Source: Rhabdornis inornatus (Eukaryota; Chordata; Aves; Passeriformes; Rhabdornithidae). Taken from it: a DNA stretch of 64,000 nt. The stretch spans positions 496,001-560,000 of the forward strand of contig VWZS01000159.1 of NCBI GenBank assembly GCA_013397075.1. The letters are read 5' to 3'. Under the pieces are notes generated by a model. That model was not told the origin of the DNA. It did no database searches and saw nothing but the letters and a program-made list of their open reading frames with translations. The position numbers and the translations under genes are program-made. Positions within the stretch are counted from its first letter, which is position 1. Every line of letters begins with the position of its first letter. This document shows positions 1-11,300 of the stretch, piece by piece.

Positions 1-238
1 GTGCACCTAGCAACAGATCTTTCTCATACCTGCTGCTCCAGCTAAGGACACAGCTTCAGAAAAATACTATTTTGTCCAAAAGAGCTTAGATCACGGAGGA
101 CCAACTGTGCCAAACCATCACTGTTAGGAATGGGCACAGGGTTTTTCACTCACTCCTCCAACTTTATTGTCCATCTGTACATCAAACCTCCTTCTTCCTG
201 GAGATGGCTGCTTTCAAAAACCCTTCCTTGTTTAGACT

Positions 239-266
239 GAATCAATAATCTTTCTATGGGTTTGTT
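239..266. repeat. 28-base dispersed repeat, copy A
   Basis: Bases 239-266 are identical to 10360-10387 in the same orientation. The sequence begins gaatcaataatctttc and ends tgggtttgtt. The flanks do not match. I do not recognise the parent element. Confidence 0.7.
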
Positions 267-496
267 AAACAGAGAGTGACCTTCAGTTTCTCCGTGTTCC
301 CCAAAATTAAAGTTATTAATTAAACTTGCAATGCACCTTTTCAATCTTGCAGTGTCCTTTTCTCTTGGAAAAATGGTCAGTACCTCAATTATCAAGAAAG
401 GCTATGAAAATATATTCCCTCCCGAGACTACCAACAGCTAAATGGTTCTTATTCCAAAATTTGCAGGCACTGAATGTGTCTTCTGTAGTAGCTATA

Positions 497-790
497 CACA
501 ATCACAGAATTGTTAGGGTTGGAAGAGATCTCTGGAGGTTGTCCAGTCCAAGGCAGGGTCACCTGGAGCAGGTTACACTGGAATGCATCCAGGTGGGTTT
601 GGAATGTCTCCAGAGAGGGAGACTCCACAACCTCACTGGGCAGCTGTTCCAGTGCTCTGCCACCCTCAACATAAAGAGGTCCTTCCTCAGGTTGAGGGGG
701 AACTTCTTATGTTGTAATTAAGGTCATTGTTCCTTGTCCTGTCCCTGGCCACCACTGAAAAGAGTCTGGCACCGTCCTTCTGGATAGGGT
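497..790 (-). mobile_element. CR1 LINE 3' fragment
   Basis: The plus strand starts with caatcacagaattgttaggg and ggttggaagagatctctgga, then carries the typical CR1 3' blocks about pressing the wound-like text gactccacaacctcactggg and ttcctcaggttgaggg. In birds this order reads as the reverse complement of the CR1 3' end, so the element is on the minus strand. It is 5'-truncated and encodes nothing intact. Confidence 0.85.
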
Positions 791-1330
791 GGGAGAAACC
801 TTGAAGCCATGGTCTTATTGATAAGGAGCAACAATGCCTGGGATCCTCCCTGCTGGCAAAGTGAGCATTTATCTGTGGTACTTGTAATAGATGCTGAGTT
901 TGACAATACTAGTGCAGTACCTGAGGGGTGATCAAGTAATTCAGAGGTGACTTAATTGCAACAGACTGAAAACAGACATTGTTAGTTGTAGTGATTCACC
1001 TGGCAGTTGGTATTTCATCAGTCTGGGTAATTTGATTGCTTTGGATGCAATAACCAAATGCTATTTTATCTTTTAAACTTCAGATGGGGCTGACTTCTAT
1101 GCAATTGGAGTAGATTTGTTTCTCAGATAGATAAACAAGAGATTTACTAGTAGATATTGCTGGAGGAAAAATGCTGAATGAATGTGACTGGAGTATCATG
1201 TCCGTTTTATCAGGAGCTATATCAGCTAGCCCATAAAGCATGTGCCTTCTCTCTTGTCATCCTGTACAAACAGGGTGAGGTCAAGTCCACTGCTGAGGAC
1301 AAGCATGAGGTATTTATGTACACAAAAGGG

Positions 1331-1356
1331 GTGTGTGTGTGTGTGTGTGTATATAT
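1331..1356. repeat. (GT)10 microsatellite with AT tail
   Basis: Ten uninterrupted GT units at 1331-1350 followed by ATATAT. It lies in KLHL6 intron 6 and is probably length-polymorphic. Confidence 0.95.
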
Positions 1357-2090
1357 ACGTGCACATACATACAGATTATAAATCTCCCTCTAGAGCACCA
1401 TTAATTATTTGGAGAATACTCCAGCACTATGCCAACTATCAACACTGTATTGATTATATTGCAAGTGAGAAAGTCCCTGCACCAAGGTTGAGAGAGGGAG
1501 GGGAAACTTTTCAGAGCTCCTGATTTGGAAACAAGTGTTCTTTTCTTTTGGTTTTCCCAGAAGAATCTGGAGATGTATTCAGGCTCCCTCCTCCCCCCAT
1601 GGTTCAGATCACCACCATCAAACTCTTGTTCTTCCATTTTTTCTTCCAGTTCTGGCAATTGACTGAATTAACCCCAAGTGCAATCTAATGAAGAGCTCTG
1701 GGTCTTTGGGTCTCAGTGGCCCCAGTGGCTCTGCTCCTAGTAGTTTATCCTGCATAAATCCTGTATGCAGTGGGTTGTGTAATGCCCCTGGAGAGGAGAG
1801 GGGACATGATGTAGCTATGAGATCATGCCCATGCCACTGCGAGCACATCTTTGGATGGCTTTAAGCTGTCTCTGGGCTAGCTCCAGCTTTCCAAGTTAGC
1901 TCCCATGCTAACATGGATTTTGACTTGGTGACCTTTCCCTACTGCTGGATTCCCACCCCTCGCTAAGCTCAAGAAGAGCCACCCGACCATCTGGTTACAC
2001 TCTGTGGAGCACGTGGGTAAAACTGACACAGCAGCACAGGAACAAGCCCTGCTGGGTGCAGACAAGGAGAGCCACGGGTGCTCCACTTAC

Positions 2091-2304
2091 CCACCACATA
2101 GATGTGGTCCCTGAAGCTGGCAGCGTTGATGCACTTGGCCTCCACAGGCATGGCAGCCCTGAGGCTCCAGGAGTTGGTGGCAGGGTCATAGCACTGCGTC
2201 TTGTCCGTGGCCAGCTTCCCATTGGGGCCCCCCCCAATCACGTACAGCCTCTTCTTGTAGCTGGCTGCTGCAAAGGAGCTCACATTGACCATCAGGGGAG
2301 CAGC
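2091..2304 (-). CDS. KLHL6: KLHL6 coding exon 6 (Kelch repeats 4-5)
   Basis: 214 bases encoding residues 440-510 plus one base, from [15 protein letters not shown] to DHIYVVG. It contains [15 protein letters not shown] and [11 protein letters not shown]. The acceptor is TTTGGTCCCCAG|GCT and the donor G|GTAAGTGG (GT at 2090-2089). The reading frame continues into a seventh exon that I could not find in bases 1-2088, so it is outside the window. Confidence 0.95.
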
Positions 2305-5300
2305 CTGGGGACCAAACAGAATCATTAGTAACCATGTGAAGCAGTCAGACTGATGCCTGCGGGGAGGGAGCCTGCGGGATTTTAAGTCAGGTATTCCTTT
2401 TTAAGCAGGCTCCAGAAGATGATGTTTCTGACGATAAGGGAGAAGTGTGTTTCAGCTTTTTCTTAAGACTGCTAAAACCCTTAATAAAAATATGCTCTGT
2501 TCAAATGCTGAAATTAAAATTATTTTATCAATAATTCAAAAGCTAGGAAATGTCAGAAGTGCCAAAAATCTCCTTTACATACTTACAAACGTTGCAAAAA
2601 AGAACAAGAGATGTGTTCATACTGATCTTTCTACTTGCAGCCGTGATTGGTAGAGTCATCCACATTGCTTTGTATAATCTCGAGACAATGGATTGTATCT
2701 GCTGTTATGAGACCTAATCTCATTACTGCCATGGATTAATTGGTTGCCTAATTCTCTCCTCCTCTCTCTGCTTGAAGTACAGTGAGTAGAACTGGGAGGG
2801 GGGGGTTATCCTGTTTACCTTCAAACCTGTACTTTCTGCTTAAATGTATAACACATACCATATACAATGCACAGCTTGACAGACACATTTTATATACATA
2901 TAAAATGTGTCAGAGCAGCAGTTTTCAGCCTGTACTCTGGCTCGTGTATACTATGTTCCTACTCCTTGATTTGTGGATGACTAGCTTTAAAAGCCAACTA
3001 AAAAATAAGGGAAGTTAGGCATTAGATGTCTCACAGGAAATGATTGGCTGGCAATCTGGGGATTTCACCTTCTAAAGGATATGCATTTCTATAGAAAAAA
3101 AAATATTTAGTGTTTTTAAAGACCAGAGATACTTAAAAGAATTATACAAGATCATTTTTATGAATCCAAGCCCTAAGACTTTCTGATTAAAATGTTCCAA
3201 ATGATTAAAATGTTATGTGATGCAGCCTCTTACCTCTGACCAGCAGTTATGAAAGGGATCATATGCTTCCATGCTGTTGATTCTCTGCATGCCATCAAAC
3301 CCCCCAATGACATACACTTTGCCACCCAACACTGCCATTTTATGTCTCCAGCGCCCAATATTGAGGTACTCAATTTGTATCCATTTGTTGATGGAGGCAT
3401 TGTATTTCCAGACATCATGCTTTGTTTCTTTGCCACCTGTAGTGAACATGACATACATAAATATGATAGCACAGCTTGTATTTACTTAAAAACTCCAATA
3501 TGTTTAAGTTTGTGCTGTCTCACAATGGAAAGTAAATCATTATTACTTATTGTTAACTGGTCCTGTTACAACAGAAGAAAATTTCTGCATTTAGTTTACT
3601 TAATAGTGAAGGAAAGGGAACAATTTCTACAGGCAAATATTCAGTGAAGATAAATCACTGTTCCTCACTTTACCAGACCACAGCTACTTTCATTTCAATA
3701 CTGAGTGCACGACCAACCACACAGCAGGGTGACATGCAGGAGATTTTGGGGCAGCACCAGGGCTTTGCAGAAGTGCTCAAAAGGGACAGATAAGCAAATA
3801 TGATTTAAGTAAGGTAGTGGAGGATGCTGCAGCTGGTAGTGCCAAATGCCTTGAAGACATACTTGCACTGGAGAACTGCCAGGTTGTGCAGGGCAGATCC
3901 AGCCAGCCCTGTGGTTTGCATCATAAAGCAAAAGACCTGACTGAACTCCTACCAACAATAGTTCTGCAGGACTTGGAACTTTTACTATTCAGCCCTGGTA
4001 CTATATGGCTGAGATTTCATTTTTGTGCCTCTCCTTCTGGTCTCTTCCTCTACAGACTTGGATATGCTTCATATTTATAGCTTGAAGATCAAAATGGACC
4101 CTGCAAACTCATTCTAGAGCTGACCTGCAAGTAGATCTTTGCTTGTGCTAAAGCAGAGAACAGTGTTTTAAACAAGAGCTGTTGTTTGCCTACAGTTTCT
4201 GGTGTAACTGTAATACAAACGGATCTAGTTAAGCCTGAAACCACATTTACAGACTGAGTAGCTTATTCCATCATCTGCAACCTGATTAAACATTTGCTTC
4301 ACTGGTGAATATACTGAAAAGAGAATTCATATTCTATTGAGAAAGCGTCTGCCTTCATTGGTATTCTGTACTGCAGACAAATCACTGCAAACTGATGGAG
4401 CCTATCTCTGGGCCAAATAGCAGATTGAATGGGAGATAATTACCATGCTAGAAAGAGTCGTTTGTAATGCTTTTGTCTCAGTATTTTTCACATGTATGTG
4501 CTGAATTTTATTTGCACTCAAATAGCTGAAGTGGCCAAGGGGCCTGAATGCAGCATTCATGGCTACAATGGGGCTGAGAGACTGCAGGTGCTCCCCTTAC
4601 TCTCCCTTGAAATTTCCCTTTGACATGAGCTTGTGTTTTCCTCCACAGCCTGAAACTCATGTAGTAGCTTGAGCTGGACCAGTGGGTGGATTTGCTGCAC
4701 ATCAGGGGACAGAGAGAGATTTTTGAGAAGATTGCAGGTTCGCTTTGTTTCTGTTTTACCTCTGGACAACAGTTCTTTCTAATTTGAAGATAAATTGTAC
4801 CTAAATTAGTAAAAGCATCAGAATAGTGAATGGTATTCATGTCATTTTCAGTTATGCTACAAATGTAGTGTTTCAGGCCATCCAGTCAAAGCATTTAAAC
4901 TGTTTTGGGGAAATCACGATCCAACAGTAATCATAATCTTGTGCAAAGGACTTTCCTATTTTTCAGATGCTAAAGGAGCAGGGAATACTCCAGACTGTAC
5001 CAAGATACGGAGGGAAATGAGCACAGGGAAGGGGAGATCAAGTTAGGAAAAATGAAAGCCAAGTTAGAGAAGAAGAAAAATTACAAGAGTTAAAGAAAGA
5101 AACAAAAGTAGACAGACATGCAGGAGGAAGCAGCTGTTTAATCAGGATTGAGACACTAATAATTGGTTTAGCTGAGAAAAAAATGCTAATGGGTTTGGTC
5201 CACTCAGCCTTTTATTTGTGTGTGAAGGGCAAAAAGGTGAAAGGCAAAGAGGGAATGGAGAGAGGCACTCAGAGATATGAAAGTAAGAAGAGAAGGAAGA

Positions 5301-8300
5301 AAGAGAAGCTGTGAGAACAGAAGCAAAAGGAAAGCCAGCTTAGACTCACCACAGCAGGGAATGTATTAGCTTGGCCTGGAGGTAGCCTGGATAGAACATA
5401 AAATATAAATGGAGAAGAGACATTGGAAAAGATGTCAGGAATAAAAGGATGCAAAAAGCCTTGAAAAAGAGAGAAGGGTAACAAATTGAAGGCAAATGGA
5501 AAAATACCTCTCAAGTCAAGGGTGTGAAGGCAAGGGGAATATTCCCTAGTTAGAATGTTTGACTTAGGTTCCTCTCTACAGCTACCTTTTAACAGAAGGA
5601 CTAATGCCAGAAACTCTATGGTGGACTGAAAGGAAAAACCTTCTTTATTTGTAGTTATGGGAAGAGTAATCTAATTCTTATCCCAGGATAAAGCTTTAAT
5701 AAATGTTAAATTGGAATGAAGTATCAAAAATATGTGGATTCCCAAAAGAAAGAACGCAATGGAAGATATTTGAATAAAGGCCGTGGACCACTGTTCACAC
5801 TTTAGGAAAGTCTTCACACTTTGGCCTACTCTCCTCCTTTCTACTCTTCTGTTTTAATGGATTATAGAATTTTGTGGCCAGTTTTGCAGAAAGGAAGTGT
5901 TTCACCTACCTATGAAGGCCCTGCTCTGTATCATGGTCTGTAATGCCATACAGAAAGGCTTGCTGTCACTTTTCCTCTGGAAGCAGAACAAGATCATCAA
6001 ACTTGTTTTTTGACAGGCCATCAAAAGCAGCTGTCAAACTGGCTAACAAGCTTGATTTAAACATTTTGATTGTCAGAGTAAAATCTTTGTAGCCCTGGGA
6101 TCAAACCGCTGTGTGGAGCTCAATGGCATTTGTGTGGGAAGTTAAATACACCTCCTGAAGCTCTTGGGATGATGAGCAGCACATGCATTGTTCAGACCCA
6201 CACTGGGTGTCTGGACCATGGGATTTCATCTGGCTTTGACAGTTTATACTGTCAAGTTAATAACTGTGGGTGGGCACTTCTAGAGTCCTCTGTGATGGCA
6301 GCTTTCAGGGGGCAGCCAAACATCAGTGACAGTTCCCTGCAGGTTCTTGACCGACTTTTGCAGAATGACTCAGATTCTGGCAGGATATTGCTTATGCATG
6401 TGGAGCTTCAAATGGACTTGTCATGAGAAGATGCTAAAGCAATTTGTCATTTTATGGTTGGTAAACTGTTCCCAAGAACCCTTCTGTGGCCTCAGTCACT
6501 GTTTAGGGTGCTGCACACAGGCACCCATGCATATAGATTAATATTGTTTAAAAAGGAATTCTGTGCTCAAATCAGAGCTAGGCAGTGTCCTTGCACATCC
6601 AGTGCTCTCTGGAGCATGTCCAAAGCCAAAACATTAAAATACCTGTAGTGTTTAATTTTTCTATAGCTGCCTCAAGCATGGTCTTGATAAAAGCTGGAAA
6701 TAATTGTGAGAATCCTTTGCTCCCCTCTTGCACTCCCAGTCAATGTCTTGTTCCTTACCTGATATGTAGACTTCATTTTTTAGAGTAATGCATGCAAACT
6801 CCACCCATTTCTTATTCTCGTTCTCCGCCTCCTGCTCTGTGATTGGTAATTTTGCTACTTCCAGACGGCTTCGCCTCAAAGGATCCAGGCAAGTCACTTC
6901 TGCTACAAACTTCTCATCTTTTGTACAGCCCCCTATGATCATAAACACCTCAGACTGGAACTCGTGCATCCTGGGCTTGGTCCTTTCTGTGATGATCTAA
7001 ATGCAAGTGAGATAGAGTGAGTACACAGGGCACTTACACCTACAATTACAGAAAGGCCAAGTGACCTTTTCTTTGATTACCTGTTTTTCAAATCACAGCA
7101 GGCTTACATCAACTGAACCAATTAGCCAACGATTTCTAAGTCAAAAGCCTGAAAAGCATCCTAGAAGCATGCAGTAGAGGTTGCTGTATCCTTCTTTCAG
7201 CAGGATTTTTCCAGCTCTGGAAACTCTTAGTTGCTTTTGCCTGCCTATTAGGATACTTTCAGAGCCTTTTAGGAATCACCAGGATGGCACCAAGAGCTAT
7301 GCAGGTGAGCAGTAGTAACAAGCCTGGGTGCCCATCAAGTAGCTGAAAAGGACAGGTTTTATTTACAGAGTGAGGGCAAGGTAGGGGGGCCCCAAGGTTT
7401 GTGTATGCCTTGGGGAGCCTGGAGAGAGCAAGACTGCAGCTGGTGCTAGCAGAAAATAGGTGCTCTCATTATTTGTCCTGAAGAGATATGTCAGTGTTAG
7501 AACAGTAACAGCTCTCAACAGTGGGGGGGTTATTTTTATTTGTTTCTTTGTGTATAAGCTCTTATTTCAAGCCAAAATTAGAAGATCTACTTAAAGCCAG
7601 CACCAAGCTGAAATGTGGTTAGCTCTAATTTACTGCTTTACTGCTTTACTGTTTCTCTGAAACAAGACCTGCTAATTGAGCAGGTCTTTGTTTCAGAGAC
7701 ACTGGAAAAGGTCATTTGACAGCTAGATGCTCACCAGGAGCAAAGAATGCAAGGGATGCTTGGAAACTTGTGTTCTGCTTGGAGGAAATGCTTGCAAACA
7801 AGACCCACAGGTTAAATACTGTGTCAGGAGGCAACCTGCTAAAAGTTTTACTTCTCTTTCTGTTTCTACCATGTTTCTATAAATTGGTATAATTTATCCA
7901 TTATTAAAAGATGTTATCTACACAGACATGACTCTAGCATTTTGAATATGTCCAGAAAATGATTGGGCACATTTTTACAGAACATGAGTCCCAGAACTTG
8001 CCAGCTTCCAGGACTCTGTTTGAACTTGTCTGCCACCAGTGCCAGGCGTCAGCCCGGGGGAGGGCAGCTGGCAGCGGCTGCTGCTTTGAAGATGAGTTAA
8101 TGCGTGCCCAGCCGGGGCAGCGCTCCCTTTATCTGTCCCGCATGCACCTGACAGCGCTGCTCAGCGGGACAAGCTTCCTCAGGGAACTCCCACCAGTCCT
8201 GCCGGCACTGCCCCAGGTCACCGAGCAGTGTCTTAGGCAGTCAGCAGGACAAGGAGCGCTTGGTGTGTCCCCCTCGCAGTGCCGGTGACACAGGTGACAC

Positions 8301-11300
8301 ATCCGCGGTGAGTGATGGGCCCACAACACCCTCCTGCCCTCCTCTGACTGACTGAGGAGGGACACATTTCCTCACACACTCACGTACTTTGCTCCTGTTG
8401 TGAAATCTGACCTCTTGGTTGCTCTCCCCTCTCCCCCATATCTTGGCCAAGGAGATGGGACTGATACCTAACTTTGCACAGCCTGCACTGAGCAGGCAGG
8501 ACAGGACTTGACTGGATGTCGGGATGAATCTGTCTCTTTGGGTGCAGGGACCTCTGCAAACAGCAGATGGGCACTCCTCTCCTCTGGAAAGAGACTGTCT
8601 TCTTCACAGGAGGAAGAATATTTCTTTTAGAAACATCTTCCCCCACAAATAACAGAGGAAGATGAAAGAGTAATTACAGATTGTAGCACAGTTTGGTAGG
8701 AAAATTATTCCTCTTTTCTTAAGCTTAAAGTAATAGCTGAGAGGGTGAGGTGTCGGGGCTAACATCATTTGCCTTTTTACTAGAGAAGCTAGCTGGGGTC
8801 TTCATTTAGCAAGAGTGTGTATGAAGGGTCAAGCTCAGAGGTTCATAAACAGGAGCTGTGCACTTGATTCTAAAACAACCTGCCAAAAGCTTCTGAACTC
8901 TCTAAGACAGCAGGATAAATTCTGAGGCCCATTTTGACTTTTCAGTAGCAGCAGTTAGTGAAAATTCAGTGTGACTACCTTTTTCTGCTCATGGCACTGC
9001 TCCTTTCAAATCGATTTTTGAGCTGAAGCATGAGACATTTACAAAGAGTGGCTAATACCTTCCTGTTTTACTCACCTCATTGCCTGATAGATGGTACATT
9101 CTTGCTTCTTGGAGCAAAGGAAAGACGTCTGGACACTGTCTAATGAGTTTATCAGCTTCAACAGTCTCTACAAAATACCAAGGGTCCAAGAGGGGCAGCC
9201 GGACATTCTCCAGCACGTATGGCATGAGAGAAAACCTTTCTGACTCCTTGTAGCGGACCCAGTTCATGACAGTTTCAAACACCTGTGCCTCTTCTGTGAC
9301 ATAAAGCTCATCACTCTTCAGCGTGCTGCACAGGATGTCTGCTGGCAGCTCCAGGAACTCCTCGTAGTTCAGCACCTGGGTGAAGTTCTGGATAATGTAG
9401 TTCTGCACTTGTTGTTTGAGGCTGTGCAGGGAGTGGGCATCAGCCAGCCTCAGGATGCCAACACAGTTTTCTGGCTGGAGTGCTTCCATGAGAAAACTGG
9501 CACAAGCATCCACCATGCGCAGGAACTGTGGGCAGAGAAACCTCGTATAAGCACAGGAGGGCTACTGTGTGGCTGTGTCACAGGAGAGCAACCAGCCATG
9601 CCCAATACAGCAAAGAGCTGGAAGAGACAAGAATTAGATCATCTGAGCACAGGTATCTCCCAAGATCTGCAGTCTGAAATGAGAATTTCTTCCTCCCACT
9701 GTTTTTATTCCCTCTGCATCCAATTGCTCCTTTCCCCTCTTGCAGGACACAGAAGATCTGTGACAGTCATGATTTTATTTGTTTCATGAAAGGGTTTCCT
9801 ACTATTCTCTTTTCCTCCACGAGATCTCAAAGCACTGGCAATCGAGGAGTTACAAAGCACAAAGACCCTAGGCATCCAATTTGCTCCCCTGCTTCAACCT
9901 GACCAACTAGAACAGAGTTTGTTTCTAGAGTGAAAGTGGCTCCACTGTCTGCATTTATGCTCCCACCATCCAAACTCCAAATGTATCTGAAGCCTTGTGA
10001 GAGTGGTTAGAAGTGAGCGCTGAGGTCTGGGAGGTTTGGAGCAGCATGGAGCCCCAGAAGGAATGGGTAGCAGTCCTAGGCTGGGGTGAGTGGCAGGAAG
10101 AGATTGGCCATCAGCAATTCTTTTGAGCTTCCTGACAGACAGGGCTTTCTGGCAAGAGTCTGTTGTGGGGGAGGCCTTCAGAGGGTCTAGTGACCTTTCT
10201 CATCACCATTGGCTGAAAAAAATATTGATATGCATTTTACACACAGAGTCTCCTGAATCAGAGAACTGGCTGTGTTTGCATTCAATAAGGCATTTGAATG
10301 CAATACTCTCATAAATTTCTTACACAAAATAATCCCACCCGAGGGTCCCAAATGCACCAGAATCAATAATCTTTCTATGGGTTTGTTGGGCCACAGGTAT
10401 TTCTAAAAACTATGATCTGAGCTGGATTGCTGATGATTATTCAGGAATTGAGAACCACGTGTGGGTAGAACTGATCAGTTACAGTGCTTCATCCTAAAGG
10501 ATTTTCCATCACCTCTGTGATTTCAGGTACAATTATTGCCACTGAACAGTGCAATAAAGATGGCTCAGAGCTAATGCTGTGCATTTCCATCTGTGCTTTT
10601 TGGGTTATTTTTCCATTCTGTGTCAGTAAGCAAACCATTTTAACTCATGTTTTCTCACTGGGAAAAGTTGCACAACAGTAATTGAGGGGCAAAGAGGAAG
10701 CAAAACATTTTTAAACACTGTAGTACGTAGATTTGTTTCAGTAATCAGGGTAGAATCTTCCAGACCCGTCGGTGTCATGTTGACATATTTAGACTGTTTA
10801 TCAGAGCTGAGTGATCACAGAGGCTGTGTACAGACTGCCTGGTTCCTGTTTTACATTTAGATGTGGTCAAAAGTTTAGAGAAATGCAACTGGCTGATGAA
10901 CAAGGCTATGTGAGGTCTCAGAATGTGTTGCCGCCGTTGTGATAAAAATACGTCAGTGGCCCACGGTGGCACCAGGGCACAGCTCAGTGACCCCTCAGCA
11001 CCTGCCACATTCACCTTGCCTGCTTCAGGGCTAACACAAGGCAAACACTTTGAACTCTGGTACCTGGCATTTCCTTGAGGATCTGAAAGGACTTTGCCAC
11101 CAGGTAGGCTTCAGACCTGAGGCAGGTTAAGCATCAGCCTTATTAAGCTTATTAAGCATAAGCATTCAAAGTTGTCAATAATGAGACACAAAAAAAACAA
11201 ACCTGGGATTTGCCAAGGTCATTCATCAAGTCATCTGTGAGTCTGGGAAGAGACCCCAAAAAAAACATTCTCACCAGCCTGCAGCAAACCACTGTAGAGT

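Larger units (their letters stand above)
1..2090 (-). other. KLHL6 intron 6 (partial)
   Basis: Non-coding. It holds a CR1 fragment near 497-790, a (GT)10 microsatellite at 1331-1350, and at 239-266 a 28-base sequence repeated exactly at 10360-10387. The missing terminal KLHL6 exon, expected to encode the last Kelch blade, was looked for on the minus strand and not seen. Confidence 0.8.

Noticed and set aside
1..2090. Search for the missing last KLHL6 exon
   Set aside because: No minus-strand frame resembles the final Kelch blade, so the exon is taken to lie outside the window rather than lost.
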